Assembly (NCBI GenBank): GCA_035222895.1 | Contig: JAVYIG010000595.1 | Coordinates: 455,167-519,166, forward strand | Length of the DNA: 64,000 nucleotides | Direction: 5' to 3' | Source of the DNA: Strongylocentrotus droebachiensis | Lineage: Eukaryota > Echinodermata > Echinoidea > Camarodonta > Strongylocentrotidae | Shown: one piece after another, positions 11,086-22,710 of the stretch | Numbering within the stretch: the first letter of the stretch is position 1 | Layout: each line of letters begins with the position of its first letter | Translations under genes and position numbers: made by a program | Notes under the pieces: generated by a model | Databases searched by the model: none | Seen by the model: only the letters and a program-made list of their open reading frames with translations | What the model was told of the DNA's origin: nothing

Positions 11086-14000
11086 GGTTGATGAACCCAA
11101 GATACCGATGATATCATCACTGCAAAGGATGCCATCACAACATACATCCGTTGTCTCGAATACTGAACACAATAAAGCACAAGAAGAGCATACAGATGGA
11201 CGAAGTAGTGTACCGTCTAATACGCCTACATCATTCCGACCTGATGCAGCTTTAGAAGACCGACATCCAGAGCTGCCACATAGCGATCCTGCGTCCCTCG
11301 ATACCGACACATTTGCTGATGACACATGCATTCCGCTGGAAGAATGCACATCTTCTCTGCAGCCAGCAGAAATCATGGAAATCTTAGAGACGGATACGAA
11401 CGATGCTTTGGATGCGATGTATAATACACTATTGGATGCAATATCTCCGACTGATGCAAGTGTGTTCAAACTAGAGCTACCATTCAACCCTGAAACAGAC
11501 GAGATGGATGAGGAAGGATACACACCGCTCTACAAGGCAACTTTAGAAGGTCATCTCGAAGGTGTTGATGATCTCATTTCACGGGGAGCAGACCCAAATA
11601 AACCAAATAAGGGTGGACTCCGTCCTCTTCATGTAGCGGCTCAAGAAGGACATACACACATCGTTGACTTCCTCATTCTGCAGGGAGCGGACGTAAGTGT
11701 TGAGTGTGATCTGGGTCAGACACCTCTTCATACAGCGGCTGCACATGGTTATGTTGACATCCTAGAGAGCTTCATTGCAGAAGGACCTGATTTGAACCAG
11801 GAAGATAACACTGGGTGGACATCGTTCCATGCCGCCGTTCAAGAGGGCCGTCCAAAAGCCGTGAAATATCTCATGGCTCAAGGGGCGAAGCAGGGCAGAT
11901 ATAGAGGCAAGACACCTCTTTATTTGGCAGCACGATATGGTCAGTTAGAAGTCGTCCAGTTCTTTATATCCAAAGGGACTGATGTAAATGGAGATGACGA
12001 GGAAGGAATGATTCCACTCCACGGTGCAGCTATTAATGGCCAACTCGATGTTATGGAATATCTCATTGTACAAGGATCCGATCTTAACAAGGGTGATGCC
12101 GAGGGTTATACGCCATTCAATGCTGCCGTTCAGAAGGGGAATTTAGAAGCTGTCAAATATCTCGTGACTAAAGGAGCGAAACAGAACAGATTTAATGGAA
12201 TGACCCCACTCTATGCCGCAGCACTTCATGGCCACTTAGATATCGTGGAATACTTCATTTCCAAAGGAGCTGAGGTGAACGAAGAACACGATGAAGGGAT
12301 GATTCCTCTCCACGGTGCAGCTGCTAGAGGCCACGTGAAAGTCATGGAATATCTCATTCACCAAGGATCCGATGTGAACAAGACAAACGCTTTAGGTGGG
12401 ACTCCATTCAATGCTGCAATTCAATATGGCCAAAAAGAAGGCGTCGAATACCTCATGACTCAAGGAGCGGAACAGAACAGATATGATGGAATGATCTCAC
12501 TCTATGCCGCAGCACGATTCGGCCATCTTGATCTTGTCAAATTCTTCATTTCGAAAGGAGCTGATGTGAACGAAGAAGACGACAACGGGATGATTCCTCT
12601 ACATGGTGCAGCTTCTGGAGGCTACTTGAAAGTCATGGAATATCTCATTCACCAAGGATCTGTTGTGAACAAGAAAGACAACACTGGGTGGACACCATTC
12701 AATGCTGCTGTTCAATATGGCCATTTAGAAGCTGTCAAATATCTCGTGACTAAACGAGCGGAAGAGAACAGATATCATGGAATGACTCCACTCTATGCCG
12801 CAGCACGATTTGGACATCTAGATATTGTCAGATTCTTCATATTCAAAGGAGCTGACGTGAACAAAGCAGATGACAAAGGGAGGATTCCTCTCCATGGCGC
12901 CGCTAATCGAGGACACTTGAAAGTTTTGGAATATCTCATTCACCAAGGATCTGATGTCAACAAAACAAAAAACACTGGGTGGACACCATTCAATATTTCC
13001 GTTCAAAATGGCCATCTAGAAGCCATCAAATATCTTATGAAGAAAGGTGCAAATCAGAATAGATATAAAGGCAAGACGCCACTGTATGTTGCAGCATATT
13101 TTGGTCATTTACACATCGTGGAATACTTCATTTCCAAAGGAACTGATGTGAACGACGAAGATGAATCAGGAAAAATTCCTCTCCACGGTGCAGCTGCTCG
13201 AGGCCACATGAAAGTCATGGAATATCTCATTCAGCAAGGATCTGATGTGAACAAGAAAGGTAACACTGGGTGGACTCCATTCAATGCTGCTATTCAATAT
13301 GGTAATCTAGAAGCTGTCCAATATCTAATGACTGAAGGAGTGGAGCAGAACAGATATGCTGGTATGACCCCCCTCTATGCCGCATCACAACTTGGTCATT
13401 TAGACATCGTCAAATACTTCATTTCCAAAGGAGCTGATGTGAACGACGAAGATGAATCAGGAAAAATTCCTCTCCACGGTGCAGCTGCTCGAGGCCACAT
13501 GAAAGTCATGGAATATCTCATTCACCAAGGATCTGATGTGAACAAGAAAGGTAACACTGGGTGGACTCCATTCAATGCTGCTATTCAATATGGTAATCTA
13601 GAAGCTGTCCAATATCTAATGACTGAAGGAGTGGAGCAGAACATATATGCTGGTATGACCCCCCTCTATGCCGCATCACAACTTGGTCATTTAGACATCG
13701 TCAAATACTTCATTTCCAAAGGAGCTGATGTGAACGACGAAGATGAATCAGGAAAGATTCCTCTACACGGCGCCGCTAATCGAGGACACTTGAAAGTCTT
13801 GGAATACCTCATTCACCAAGGATCTGATGTCAACAAAACAAAAAACACTGGGTGGACACCATTCAATATTGCCGTTCAAAATGGCCATCTAGAAGCCATC
13901 AAATATCTTATGAAGAAAGGTGCAAATCAGAACAGATATAAAGGCAAGACGCCACTGTATGTTGCAGCATATTTTGGTCATTTACACATCGTGGAATACT

Positions 14001-16108
14001 TCATTTCCAAAGGAACTGATGTGAACGACGAAGATGAATCAGGAAAAATTCCTCTCCACGGTGCAGCTGCTCGAGGCCACATGAAAGTCATGAAATATCT
14101 CATTCAGCAAGGATCTGATGTGAACAAGAAAGGTAACACTGGGTGGACTCCATTCAATGCTGCTATTCAATATGGTAATCTAGAAGCTGTCCAATATCTA
14201 ATGACTGAAGGAGTGGAGCAGAACAGATATGCTGGTATGACCCCCCTGTATGCCGCATCACAACTTGGTCATTTAGACATCGTCAAATACTTCATTTCCA
14301 AAGGAGCTGATGTGAACGACGAAGATGAATCAGGAAAGATTCCTCTCCACGGCGCCGCTAATCGAGGACACTTGAAAGTCTTGGAATACCTCATTCACCA
14401 AGGATCTGATGTCAACAAACAAAAAAACACTGGGTGGACACCATTCAATATTGCCGTTCAAAATGGCCATCTAGAAGCCATCAAATATCTTATGAAGAAA
14501 GGTGCAAATCAGAACAGATATGACGGTAAGACGCCACTGCATGTTGCAGCATATTTTGGTCATTTACACATTGTGGAATACTTCATTTCCAATGGTGCTG
14601 ATGTGAACGAAAAACATGACAAAGGGATGATTCCTCTGCATGGTGCAGCTGCTCGCGGCCAGTTGAAAGTCATGGAATATCTCATTCAGCAAGGATCTGA
14701 GGTGAATAAGGAAGATAACACTGGGTGGACTCCATTCAATGCTGCAGTTCGATATGGCCGATTAGAAGCCGTCAAATATCTTATGACTCAAGGAGCGGAC
14801 CAGAACAAATATGCTGGTATGACCCCCCTCTATGTAGCAGCAAAACTTGATCATTTACACATCGTCAAATACTTCATGTCAGAAGGAGTCGATGTGAACG
14901 AGGAAAATGATACAGGACGGATTTCTCTACACAGTGCAGTCATTCACGGTAACACTGAAGTCATGGAATATCTTATTCAACAAGGATCCAATGTAAACAA
15001 GTGTGACGCCCATGGTTTGACTCCATTCAATGCTGCTGTTCAATATGGTAATCTAGAAGCTGTCAAATATCTGATTACTGAAGGAGTGGAGCAGAACAGA
15101 TATGATGGTATGACCCCACTCTACGGCGCAGCTCAATTTGGTCATTTAGACATCGTCAAATTCTTGATATCCACTGGTGCTGCAGTGAACGAAGAACATG
15201 ACAAAGGCATGATTGCTCTCCACGTTGCAGCTGCTCGAGGCCACATAGACGTCGTGGAATATCTCATCCAGCAAGGTTCTGATATCAGCAAAAATGATAA
15301 CAGAGGTTGGACGCCATCACATGCTGCAGTAAAAAACGGCCATCTAGAAATTGTCATTGTTAAAGTTCTCGTTCACAATAACGCTATAAATATCAATGAA
15401 CAAGATCATGATGGATGGACACCACTAGAAGCCGCTGCACAAGAAGGACACGAAGACATAGTCGATTACCTTACACTGAATGAAGCAGATACGAACGTGA
15501 AGGATAACGATAACTTAATGCCGCTTCAGGCAGCAGCGAACGGACGCCATCTGCATGTAATAGAATGCATCCCATCAAGAAGAGATTACCCGGACGGGGA
15601 AGAAACAGGAGATCCCCTATCCGGAGTCCGTCAGAATCTCATCACAGGAGTGACGGTTTCAGTGAAGGATGAGCCCAGGCACTCACGTGCAGGACAGTTT
15701 GCATCTCAGGTAGACAGTGGAGAGGATGGGAATGACTGCAATCAAGGTGATATTACGAAGAGAGGAGCAGATGAACTCTCCTTTGACAATAATCCCACAA
15801 AGAGGCCTAATTCTGCAGAAGGTTGCAACATAGAACGCAATCCTTTCATTCATGCTAAGCTGCAATATCCTGATAAAGGTGAACAAGATTCAATGCCAAA
15901 TCAGATGGAACCAATAAAGACCCCAGGAACAAGGGAAAGAGACATCATAACAAATGACTCAGACTGTTCTTCCCCGCATGGACTTCATACATGGCAATAC
16001 AGCGGATTCGAACCACCCTGTTTACAAACCACAGAGAATGACGGTCACCCGTCTGAAGAACCGGCATCCAGATGTCACTCACTGATTGACGAAAACAGGG
16101 ACATGAGA
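11086..16108 (+). CDS. Ankyrin-Ig gene A, giant ankyrin-repeat exon (about 42 repeats)
   Basis: A 5023-bp exon between TTTTTGTGTAG and GTGAGT, running from phase 2 to phase 0. The ATG at 11027 lies in the intron and is not the start; the frame joins the 98-bp exon upstream. An acidic/polar leader of about 140 residues precedes about 42 ankyrin repeats (about 11505-15570). A polar tail of about 180 residues follows, containing NPFIHAKLQYPDKGEQD, also near-identical in copy B. Most repeats form a three-ankyrin unit of 97 residues (291 bp) with the frames GMTPLYAAA, GMIPLHGAA and GWTPFNAAV; twelve such units are visible. Ankyrin arrays bind proteins, and this part is expected in the cytosol. Neighbouring units are nearly identical, pointing to recent unequal exchange. 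Ligands are unknown. Confidence 0.9.
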
Positions 16109-16608
16109 GTGAGTGATTATCAAATATTTAAGTTTTCTCTTAACAAACCATATATTTGATTGAAAGTTTGGATAGAAAAGATAAGGGCAAATACAAATAT
16201 GTTTGGAAGCAACCATTTAGCTATTTCTAATGTCATTATAGAGATGAAAAATAATGATTCGTAGAAATCAAAATAAATGACCTTTTGTAAAAAGCCCTAT
16301 GATAAAGATAACGTAAATACATTTTGCTTCCAACACACATGTGCATTAGAAAAGGACTTAAATTCTAAAAAGTACAGAATGAAATTTTACATGTAAAACT
16401 ATTGGTAAGTTATTTATGTTGTGAGAATCAATTACGTTCATTCTATGCATGTATTTTAAACGCTGTCGTATTCGTTGTTTTGTGTAATTCCTCCTTAAGC
16501 ATCCGTGCTAACCAAAACTAATTGTTGTCATTTTTTCTTATTAGTTCATATCGTCTCACAGCACTCTAACATGACATTTTCTATGATGTAATTAATTTTC
16601 CCCGTCAG
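16109..16608 (+). other. Intron, gene A
   Basis: 500 bp bounded by GTGAGT and CCCCGTCAG. Well alignable with 46552-47061 of gene B, e.g. TTGGATAGAAAAGATAAGGGCAAATACA in both. No other feature seen. Confidence 0.75.
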
Positions 16609-16676
16609 GAATCTTCTTCACCGATGAATGATGAAAATGATCTACCAATCAAAGAAACATCAGTAAAGTTTGAGAG
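16609..16676 (+). CDS. Ankyrin-Ig gene A, 68-bp linker exon
   Basis: Bounded by CCCCGTCAG and GTACTAG, phase 0 to phase 2, encoding ESSSPMNDENDLPIKETSVK and a few more residues. The paralogous exon (47062-47126) is one codon shorter but keeps both phases. This indel of exactly three bases supports a translated linker. No domain is recognised; it is polar and acidic and would continue the cytosolic segment after the ankyrin array. Confidence 0.8.
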
Positions 16677-17211
16677 GTACTAGTCACTTTCCGTTTCTTT
16701 TATTTGAGCAAACTTTACCATTAAGCTCGATGTATTTAGTGCATGGATTTCGCTCTACGAATTCTTGCATCATTAGTAACAACAGTTTTCTTCATGATAA
16801 ATGAATATTCAGAATTATTTTGTATATTCTTCGATATGTAAAAAATAAGCATTGTGTACGTAGACTGTATTTCATCACCTATAAGCAGGATTAGAGCACT
16901 TTCGGATTTAATACCTGCCTGGACTTTATTCCTAAGAAGCTAGAACAGTTAAGCTAGGCCTGATGCGGTACCCAGTGTACTGTTACGGTCTTGTTTTAGA
17001 TATAAGTATTTTTTCCTCGTATGCCCATTTGTACAAATTCGTACATAAATGTTTATACAACAGAGATTTATATAATTCTTGTTTTATGTTTGTTAATGGG
17101 TAAGAAATATTCAAATCATCTGAGCAGACCTTACTAGGGACCCAATTTAATTAGCTTTTTCGGACTCTCCTTACATCAGTTAACTCTAATTTCTACAATT
17201 AAAATCAACAG
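16677..17211 (+). other. Intron, gene A
   Basis: 535 bp between GTACTAG and AAAATCAACAG, alignable with 47127-47573 of gene B (AGCAGGATTAGAGCAC in both). No other feature seen. Confidence 0.75.
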
Positions 17212-17311
17212 CTTCCCTGCACACCCACCAGCTGTCGTTCACCAGAAGTTGTATGACGGAAACCCTGTCTCCACCCATGGAACCTCCTCAAACCCAGTTT
17301 GGAAAATCGGG
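17212..17311 (+). CDS. Ankyrin-Ig gene A, 100-bp juxtamembrane exon
   Basis: Bounded by CAATTAAAATCAACAG and GTAAGAG, phase 2 to phase 0. It encodes a segment ending GTSSNPVWKIG. The paralogue at 47574-47673 has the same length and phases and ends GTSSNPGWKIG. The last twelve codons are the most conserved stretch outside the ankyrin repeats. The exon ends on a codon border, so it can join the next exon at 18209 in frame. No known domain. Confidence 0.82.
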
Positions 17312-18208
17312 GTAAGAGAGAAATATTGCTTCCATTTATCATTTCTAAATAACTTGCTTTTGAAGATACGAAATAGTATAATGAGATTATGATAAAATGT
17401 ATTATAGTTCTGGATCTCTGCAAAACAAACTTATAATAATACCTGTACTTGGCACTATGACACGCATCCAAACTCTATTTTTCTTTCTATTTTTCTTGTG
17501 CGCCTCGGAATAGAATTGTCTAGATAGACGGCGCTATATAAATGAAAGGGTAAAGGTGGTGGTGGCAGTTATTTTACCTGACTGCTAAGCATAAATGCTT
17601 GTAAGTAAGCAACCAGACGGCCGATAGCTTTAGGTCCTCTCCGAGGGACCTGGTAATGAGGATTAATGCCTTACCAAAGGGCACTTGCGCATCGCCTTGG
17701 TTTCGAACCCGGGTCACTGGATTACGAGACCCCTGCTCTACCGACTGAGCTATCGCGCCTATGTTATTATTTATTATATGAGGACTTCTTTGAAAGGACA
17801 CTACCAGAATATTTAGATTATATTTGTGAGGAAAGATTCGATCGTTAACCCTATCAGTAGTTTTAATGATGAGTAAACGACGACAGTAACCTTTATGATT
17901 AATAGAGGAAGGGTTTCCGATAAAATAAGCATTTGCTCTTTTCATTCGTTATTTCAATTTAGGTTCTTACTGCCTCGTCCTATTTAATATTCCTTTTCGG
18001 GGCGATTAGAAATTATTTTAACGTAATTATTCCCATATATTGAGAAATGTGACTGGTTTCACTGTGGAACATTGGACGGCAGCATTGAATAGTGTCTAAT
18101 CAGTGTTATCTTTTTTCGTTCACACCAGATCCTTGCTGAATGAGATATTCCATGACTTTATCAAATTTAGCGACGTTCTCTTTCAAACCCATACCCTTTT
18201 CTATTTAG
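17312..18208 (+). other. Intron, gene A, containing a SINE
   Basis: 897 bp between GTAAGAG and CCCTTTTCTATTTAG. Its flanks align with 47674-47973 of gene B. The extra length is mostly the SINE insertion at about 17490-17762. Confidence 0.7.
17490..17762 (-). mobile_element. tRNA-derived SINE inserted in the intron of gene A
   Basis: On the minus strand the element opens with GGCGCGATAGCTCAGTCGG, then TAGAGC (A box), an anticodon-like loop CTCGTAA, and GGGTTCGAAAC (B box, about 17700-17711). The body contains GTGCCCTTTGGTAAGGCATT. The tail TTTATATAGCGCCGTC resembles LINE-type 3' ends. The head looks like tRNA-Thr(CGT), but the arms are imperfect. Gene B lacks this insert: 47795-47800 runs directly into TATGAGGACTTCTTTGAAAG. 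Confidence 0.85.
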
Positions 18209-19177
18209 ACCAAACCTCGAACATCGGTTTATCGGTGTTCTTCCTTCCTGGGCCCCGTACACACTTTCCTGCAGATGATTATCGCTTTGGCCATCATTCT
18301 TGCTGGAAGTCCGGTTCTCGTAGCAGGCAGCGATATCACCGAACGGGTCACGCTACAAGCAGGTAAACCTGGTATGGTCCCATTCAATCTCACATGGTCA
18401 CCTAGTGACACATTCCAGGGTGCTCCATATTACACACTTCGGTTCGAATCTAATACTCGTCCATTCTGCATAAATGGAGAAGAAGATACCGAGGGCTTTA
18501 AAAAACCCTCCCAGGAACCAAGATTTTCAACCTCAGTCACAGATTTAGACACCGCTCCTTGTGTGAATCTGTTTATAGATGATGTTGAAACTCTAGATGA
18601 GGATGGGTACGTATTAACGGCAGTTTGGCACAATTTTGAAAACAGTAGGTTTGAAACTGTAAAGAAGGAGATTAATGTTCAAATCCCCCCGGGACCTGCA
18701 AAATGCTTCATAACTTTAAGTGGAAATGTTGATTATCCGTATGAAGTACACTGTCGAGCCAACACTGGAAGTGTTAAAACCACACTATCATGTTACCAAA
18801 ATGATCAGAAAATTTACGTCAAGGGTGATATTACAGATAACGGGCTAATTACCAGTGGTATATTCTTGCTGCCCGATAACAGTCAGTTCTTTTGTTGCTC
18901 ACATGATGTAAATATTAATGTGAGTAAAACAATGTGCAATGACTTCAAGTGGCCATTGGACATGCATGACAAAGAAACTTCAACACAGATTGTTAATACT
19001 ATGCCTACATTTGTTACTAACAACAACAATAGGTCTGCAAATAAACACACTGAAACCACTCCCACGATCCAAATGGAATCCCATACAGAATCAGGGGCTT
19101 GTACGCAATTCATGCTTCCTTCTTTATGGCACTTCACATACCTGTTCGTATCCATCCTCGCCTTTGTAACAATGTAG
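18209..19177 (+). CDS. Ankyrin-Ig gene A, last exon: membrane segment and Ig-like ectodomain
   Basis: Starts after the acceptor CCCTTTTCTATTTAG in phase 0 (TKPRTSVYRCSS...) and runs open to TAG at 19175. The first 22 codons lead into a hydrophobic segment, MIIALAIILAGSPVLVAG (18275-18328), basic before it and acidic after it, favouring cytosol-in/ectodomain-out. Two Ig-like regions follow. The first has FCING, PCVNL and a D.DGYVLTAVW strand F-like run; the second has KCFITL, YEVHC, LSCYQN and FFCCSH. A Ser/Thr/Asn-rich stalk and a hydrophobic C-terminus (SLWHFTYLFVSILAFVTM) end the protein, which could be a GPI signal or a second membrane segment. N-glycosylation sites include NLTW and NVSK. 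Alternative: a separate secreted gene starting at Met 18275; copy B argues against that. Confidence 0.72.
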   Translation, partial: TKPRTSVYRCSSFLGPVHTFLQMIIALAIILAGSPVLVAGSDITERVTLQAGKPGMVPFNLTWSPSDTFQGAPYYTLRFESNTRPFCINGEEDTEGFKKPSQEPRFSTSVTDLDTAPCVNLFIDDVETLDEDGYVLTAVWHNFENSRFETVKKEINVQIPPGPAKCFITLSGNVDYPYEVHCRANTGSVKTTLSCYQNDQKIYVKGDITDNGLITSGIFLLPDNSQFFCCSHDVNINVSKTMCNDFKWPLDMHDKETSTQIVNTMPTFVTNNNNRSANKHTETTPTIQMESHTESGACTQFMLPSLWHFTYLFVSILAFVTM

Positions 19178-22100
19178 TTAACCAAATCTGCGTACGTTAT
19201 GTCACTTTCTTGTTTTAAAAAATAGTATAATACGACTTTGCAGGCATTTGCGGTCTTAAACAAAAACTCAAATGTCCCTTTAAAATAACCTACCCCTTAT
19301 AAAAGGGCATTTGAAGGGCGTCTAAAACCGAGGAAGTCATTGTTTGCTTTGTGAATGTACAGTTCTTATGAGCGTCAGCGCACACATACTCACACTCGCG
19401 TGCATGATAACTCACACCCACACCCACCCACGCCCACGAACTATAGTAGGATAATATTGACTTATATAATTCTGTCTGGAGTGACTTATGGATAAATATA
19501 TACTTTATGCATTTCAGAGGTGCATAGACGGATATTAGAGGTAAAATATACCATACATTGTAAATATACCCTTGCCAGTTTGTCGCTGTCTAAATAGGAG
19601 GACCGTGTATTTCGTTCATGAAAATGCTAGTAACCCGAAGGGGGCGCATGATACGTTGTTGAAGTGATTACGAGCCTTTACGTAGAGCAGTTGAGTCTTT
19701 AACAAAAATACAACATAAACTAGACATTTATGTTTATTATGTAACTGCTGCATCTACATGTGAATTTGACACGACTTAACAAGATGTTAGATGTTATTTT
19801 GCAAACGCAGTCTGTTTATAGAGCGTACTGTAGTATTTCCTTTTTTAAATAGAGTTACATTGTTTTTGTTACTACGTCGGCAATATGTTATTCTTGTTAT
19901 TTTGAGTTCTTCAAAATCGTTTTTTTTTTCCCGGTATGTACTCTTCTCTTTAGGCTCCAACATGTGAATACCTGTAAAATAGATGTTATTGTACATTAAA
20001 GATTGTTATTATATCATTCTAGAAATATCAAGGTCATTAATATTTTTATCAAAATGTATATATCGGTACTTTATGAAATCCTTAGGAATAATTCACTTGT
20101 ACTAATGAGTACAATAAAAATGTGTTCCGGTAGAACTATGTGTATTTGTTTTAAACCTTCTGAAAAGGGACATGCCTTGAAGTAAATAGCATGTACTTTT
20201 AGAAAGGCTTTTATTGACGTTATATTATTTTAAAGGTAATGCGTGTGTCAGGCTATCCCCTTCACAAGCCCCGCAAAGAAAAAAATTCTTCATGGCAGAG
20301 TGTGATGTAATGATTATGTCTGTTATATACACTTTATTTCAGAAAGGAAATATTTGTATCCCAATTTGTTCATCTTTAGATAATTAAAGTTTAGATAAGT
20401 TGTTAATTTTAAAAGTGCTTTAGGCCCAGTTTCATATTAATATGTCTGTATATAGCGTAAAATGTATTGTTTGTTCTTTCAAAGCATTTTGTTTTGCACC
20501 CATGTATAAAATGTTTCTTAAAGACAAATTGAGCCCTCTTCCTGTTGTACTTACTTGCAACATGAAGGCTTAGAGCTGACCCGTTTTGTTCCTCAGTTAC
20601 GTTATTCTCCTGATTATATAACAAATCACTTGATCCGGTTTTACACCACATCATGTTTCAACTACTTTTAAACTTGATATTAGTATACAAATTATAAGAA
20701 CTTTTACCATCGGAGAAGATGCGTACTGGATTAATATCCAGTCATTTGTGGGCCCGTATACTACCTGTATACAAGTTCAAGTGCGTTGCAAATCTTTGTT
20801 TATCTTTTTGAAGATTTTCATTTTTCATTTGATAAATATTTGTTTAGCTTCAAACCTACTTATTTTATGTTCAGCTTTTTAATACATTTAGCCTTTTTCT
20901 TAAAGAAATAAACCTTATTACTTCAGAATCCTGTACATGATCCTGATCATAATGATTTGTGTCATTAAGATATATCAGTTTACTCAATTCAAGTGCACCA
21001 TTTTCACATTTGCACGTACATTCTAATCTCCAGTTTAAATTTCAATGCTTTATCACATAACTCATTGTAAAGTTCATGACTGTAGTGTACTATGTATTTG
21101 GTATTTTATTATAAAAAAAGAATATCCATTGTGAATTCGTTTGAGGTCCATTAATGTGTAGACAAAAAAAACAAAAAAAATTGTGTTAGATATTTTCTTC
21201 TTTTTTGTCCTTCTTCGTAAAAGTGTTATTCGTCATTTTGTAAATACGTGCTACGTTGATTTTTTTTTTAGAATTGTGCGATTTGTATGCCTAACATTCA
21301 CGTTAGATGAACTTAAGGAACATGTTTGTCCCGTCTTTCGAAGCCGTTTGGATGATGATGAAAGTATATGTCAAGAAAAGTATGAAGAAAAAAAATCATT
21401 GGCCAACAATGTCAATTTTGTATTGCTGACCTGCATAAAACATCACATAACAATATATAGCTCGTTTGGAATTGTATACAAATGTCTTATTCACTATGGC
21501 ACAGTTTGTCCTTATTTTTTCGAGAAAAAAAAAGAAAGATTACATAACAACCGATGCAGCTGAAAATTGTTCATTCATACAATGAAAGAATATTTCTCTA
21601 TGACTTCTCATGTAGATTTGTAAGCACATTTGATATTGACATTTATATTTCCATTCATGTATCAATAAATATGAAGTTTTCCAAGAGTTTTACATAGTTA
21701 CTGTTACCCTGATGTAAGGTATGCTCCTAAGGCATGAATCCCTAAACAGTTACTGTGTTTCTCCGTCTCGAGTTCATATTCACTAGGTCAAGAGACTATC
21801 GTGTAATACAAATATCATTTGATATTCGTTTTATTTTCTTCATGTTTTAATTGAGTTATAGAAATGAAATGATTTGAATTGAAATGAATAAGGACTGCCG
21901 TCTTAATAAAGGTCTAGTTGGATTCAAAGAACTCCCATCCACTTCATTGAAGAATAATTAATTCATAAACACAGTTCGCTTTATTACAAACTATTTCATT
22001 CTTTGACATTCTCTGTTACGCTTCTTTCTGCACTGTTCCGTGTAATAAAGATGCGAATATCCTTCTGCAAGTAGCTAAATTTCCTAGTATTTTACTATTG

Positions 22101-22544
22101 TATTGGTATTGCATATTACAATTGCATTATGAATAAACTTAAAACAAAATTAAATCTGTTATAATATTATGTTGTAACGATGCTAAACTGTCATGAACAG
22201 GAATAGGTTTGTACTTAGTTTTTAAATGCTTGTGAATTTTTTTTTTTTTTTTTTTTTAATAAAGATAAAGAAATTATCTAAACCATATCAACGACATTAT
22301 TCCCTTGTATATAAATAATACCATATTGCTTTACAGTATCGTTTTTTCGTAGAAAATAAGTATTATGATGACATACATATCACAAGTGTATATATCAAAC
22401 AAGAAAAAATAAACAGGCGAAACAGAATCTAAGCAAATGTGTAGGTGAATGCAATGCAGTCTGTTTTATAACGTCTTTTTAGAGGCGTATTGGTCTCACT
22501 TTGCCTTATGAGGAAAATGATGATAGTAGGAGAGAACTTATTCA
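19178..22544. other. 3' side of ankyrin-Ig gene A; no further gene
   Basis: AT-rich. Patches align with unit B downstream of its last exon, e.g. GGCTTAGAGCTGACCC near 20568 with GGCTTAGAACTGACCC near 51880, and ATTCAAGTGCACC near 20986 with 52092. Several possible poly-A signals exist (19994, 20112, 20907, 21662) but none can be chosen. An open frame at 21183-21563 has no domain. Confidence 0.5.
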
Positions 22545-22550
22545 CGTATT

Positions 22551-22707
22551 GTTGAAGTTTTTAAGAGAGTGCTGAAAACTCACCTCTTTGATGAATGCTT
22601 CGAGTAATTATTATGTAAACGTACATTGTACATTGTAAAGCGCTTTGAGAGGGCCTTCGGTCCTGAAATGCGCTATAAAAGAACGAACTATTATTATTAT
22701 TAATATT
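22551..22707 (+). mobile_element. 3' end of an L2/CR1-like LINE
   Basis: An open piece reads VEVFKRVLKTHLFDECFE then stop (22551-22607), the usual C-terminal ending of L2/CR1-type reverse transcriptase ORFs. It is followed by a short 3' UTR with AAAGCGCTTTGAGAGGGCC and TGCGCTATAAAAGAACG, and then a (TTA)n tail (22688-22710). Only the last part of the element is present. Confidence 0.75.
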
Positions 22708-22710
22708 GTT

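Noticed and set aside
16109-16159. Coding sequence after 16108 in the ankyrin A frame
   Set aside because: GTGAGT in A and GTAAGT in B at the same point are donors, and homology becomes intron-like afterwards.
17690-17762. Functional tRNA gene (Thr-like)
   Set aside because: The arms are imperfect and the sequence continues into a SINE body and tail; unit B shows it is an insertion.
21183-21563. 126-codon open frame
   Set aside because: No domain, T-rich composition, and no conserved frame in the unit B stretch near 52270.
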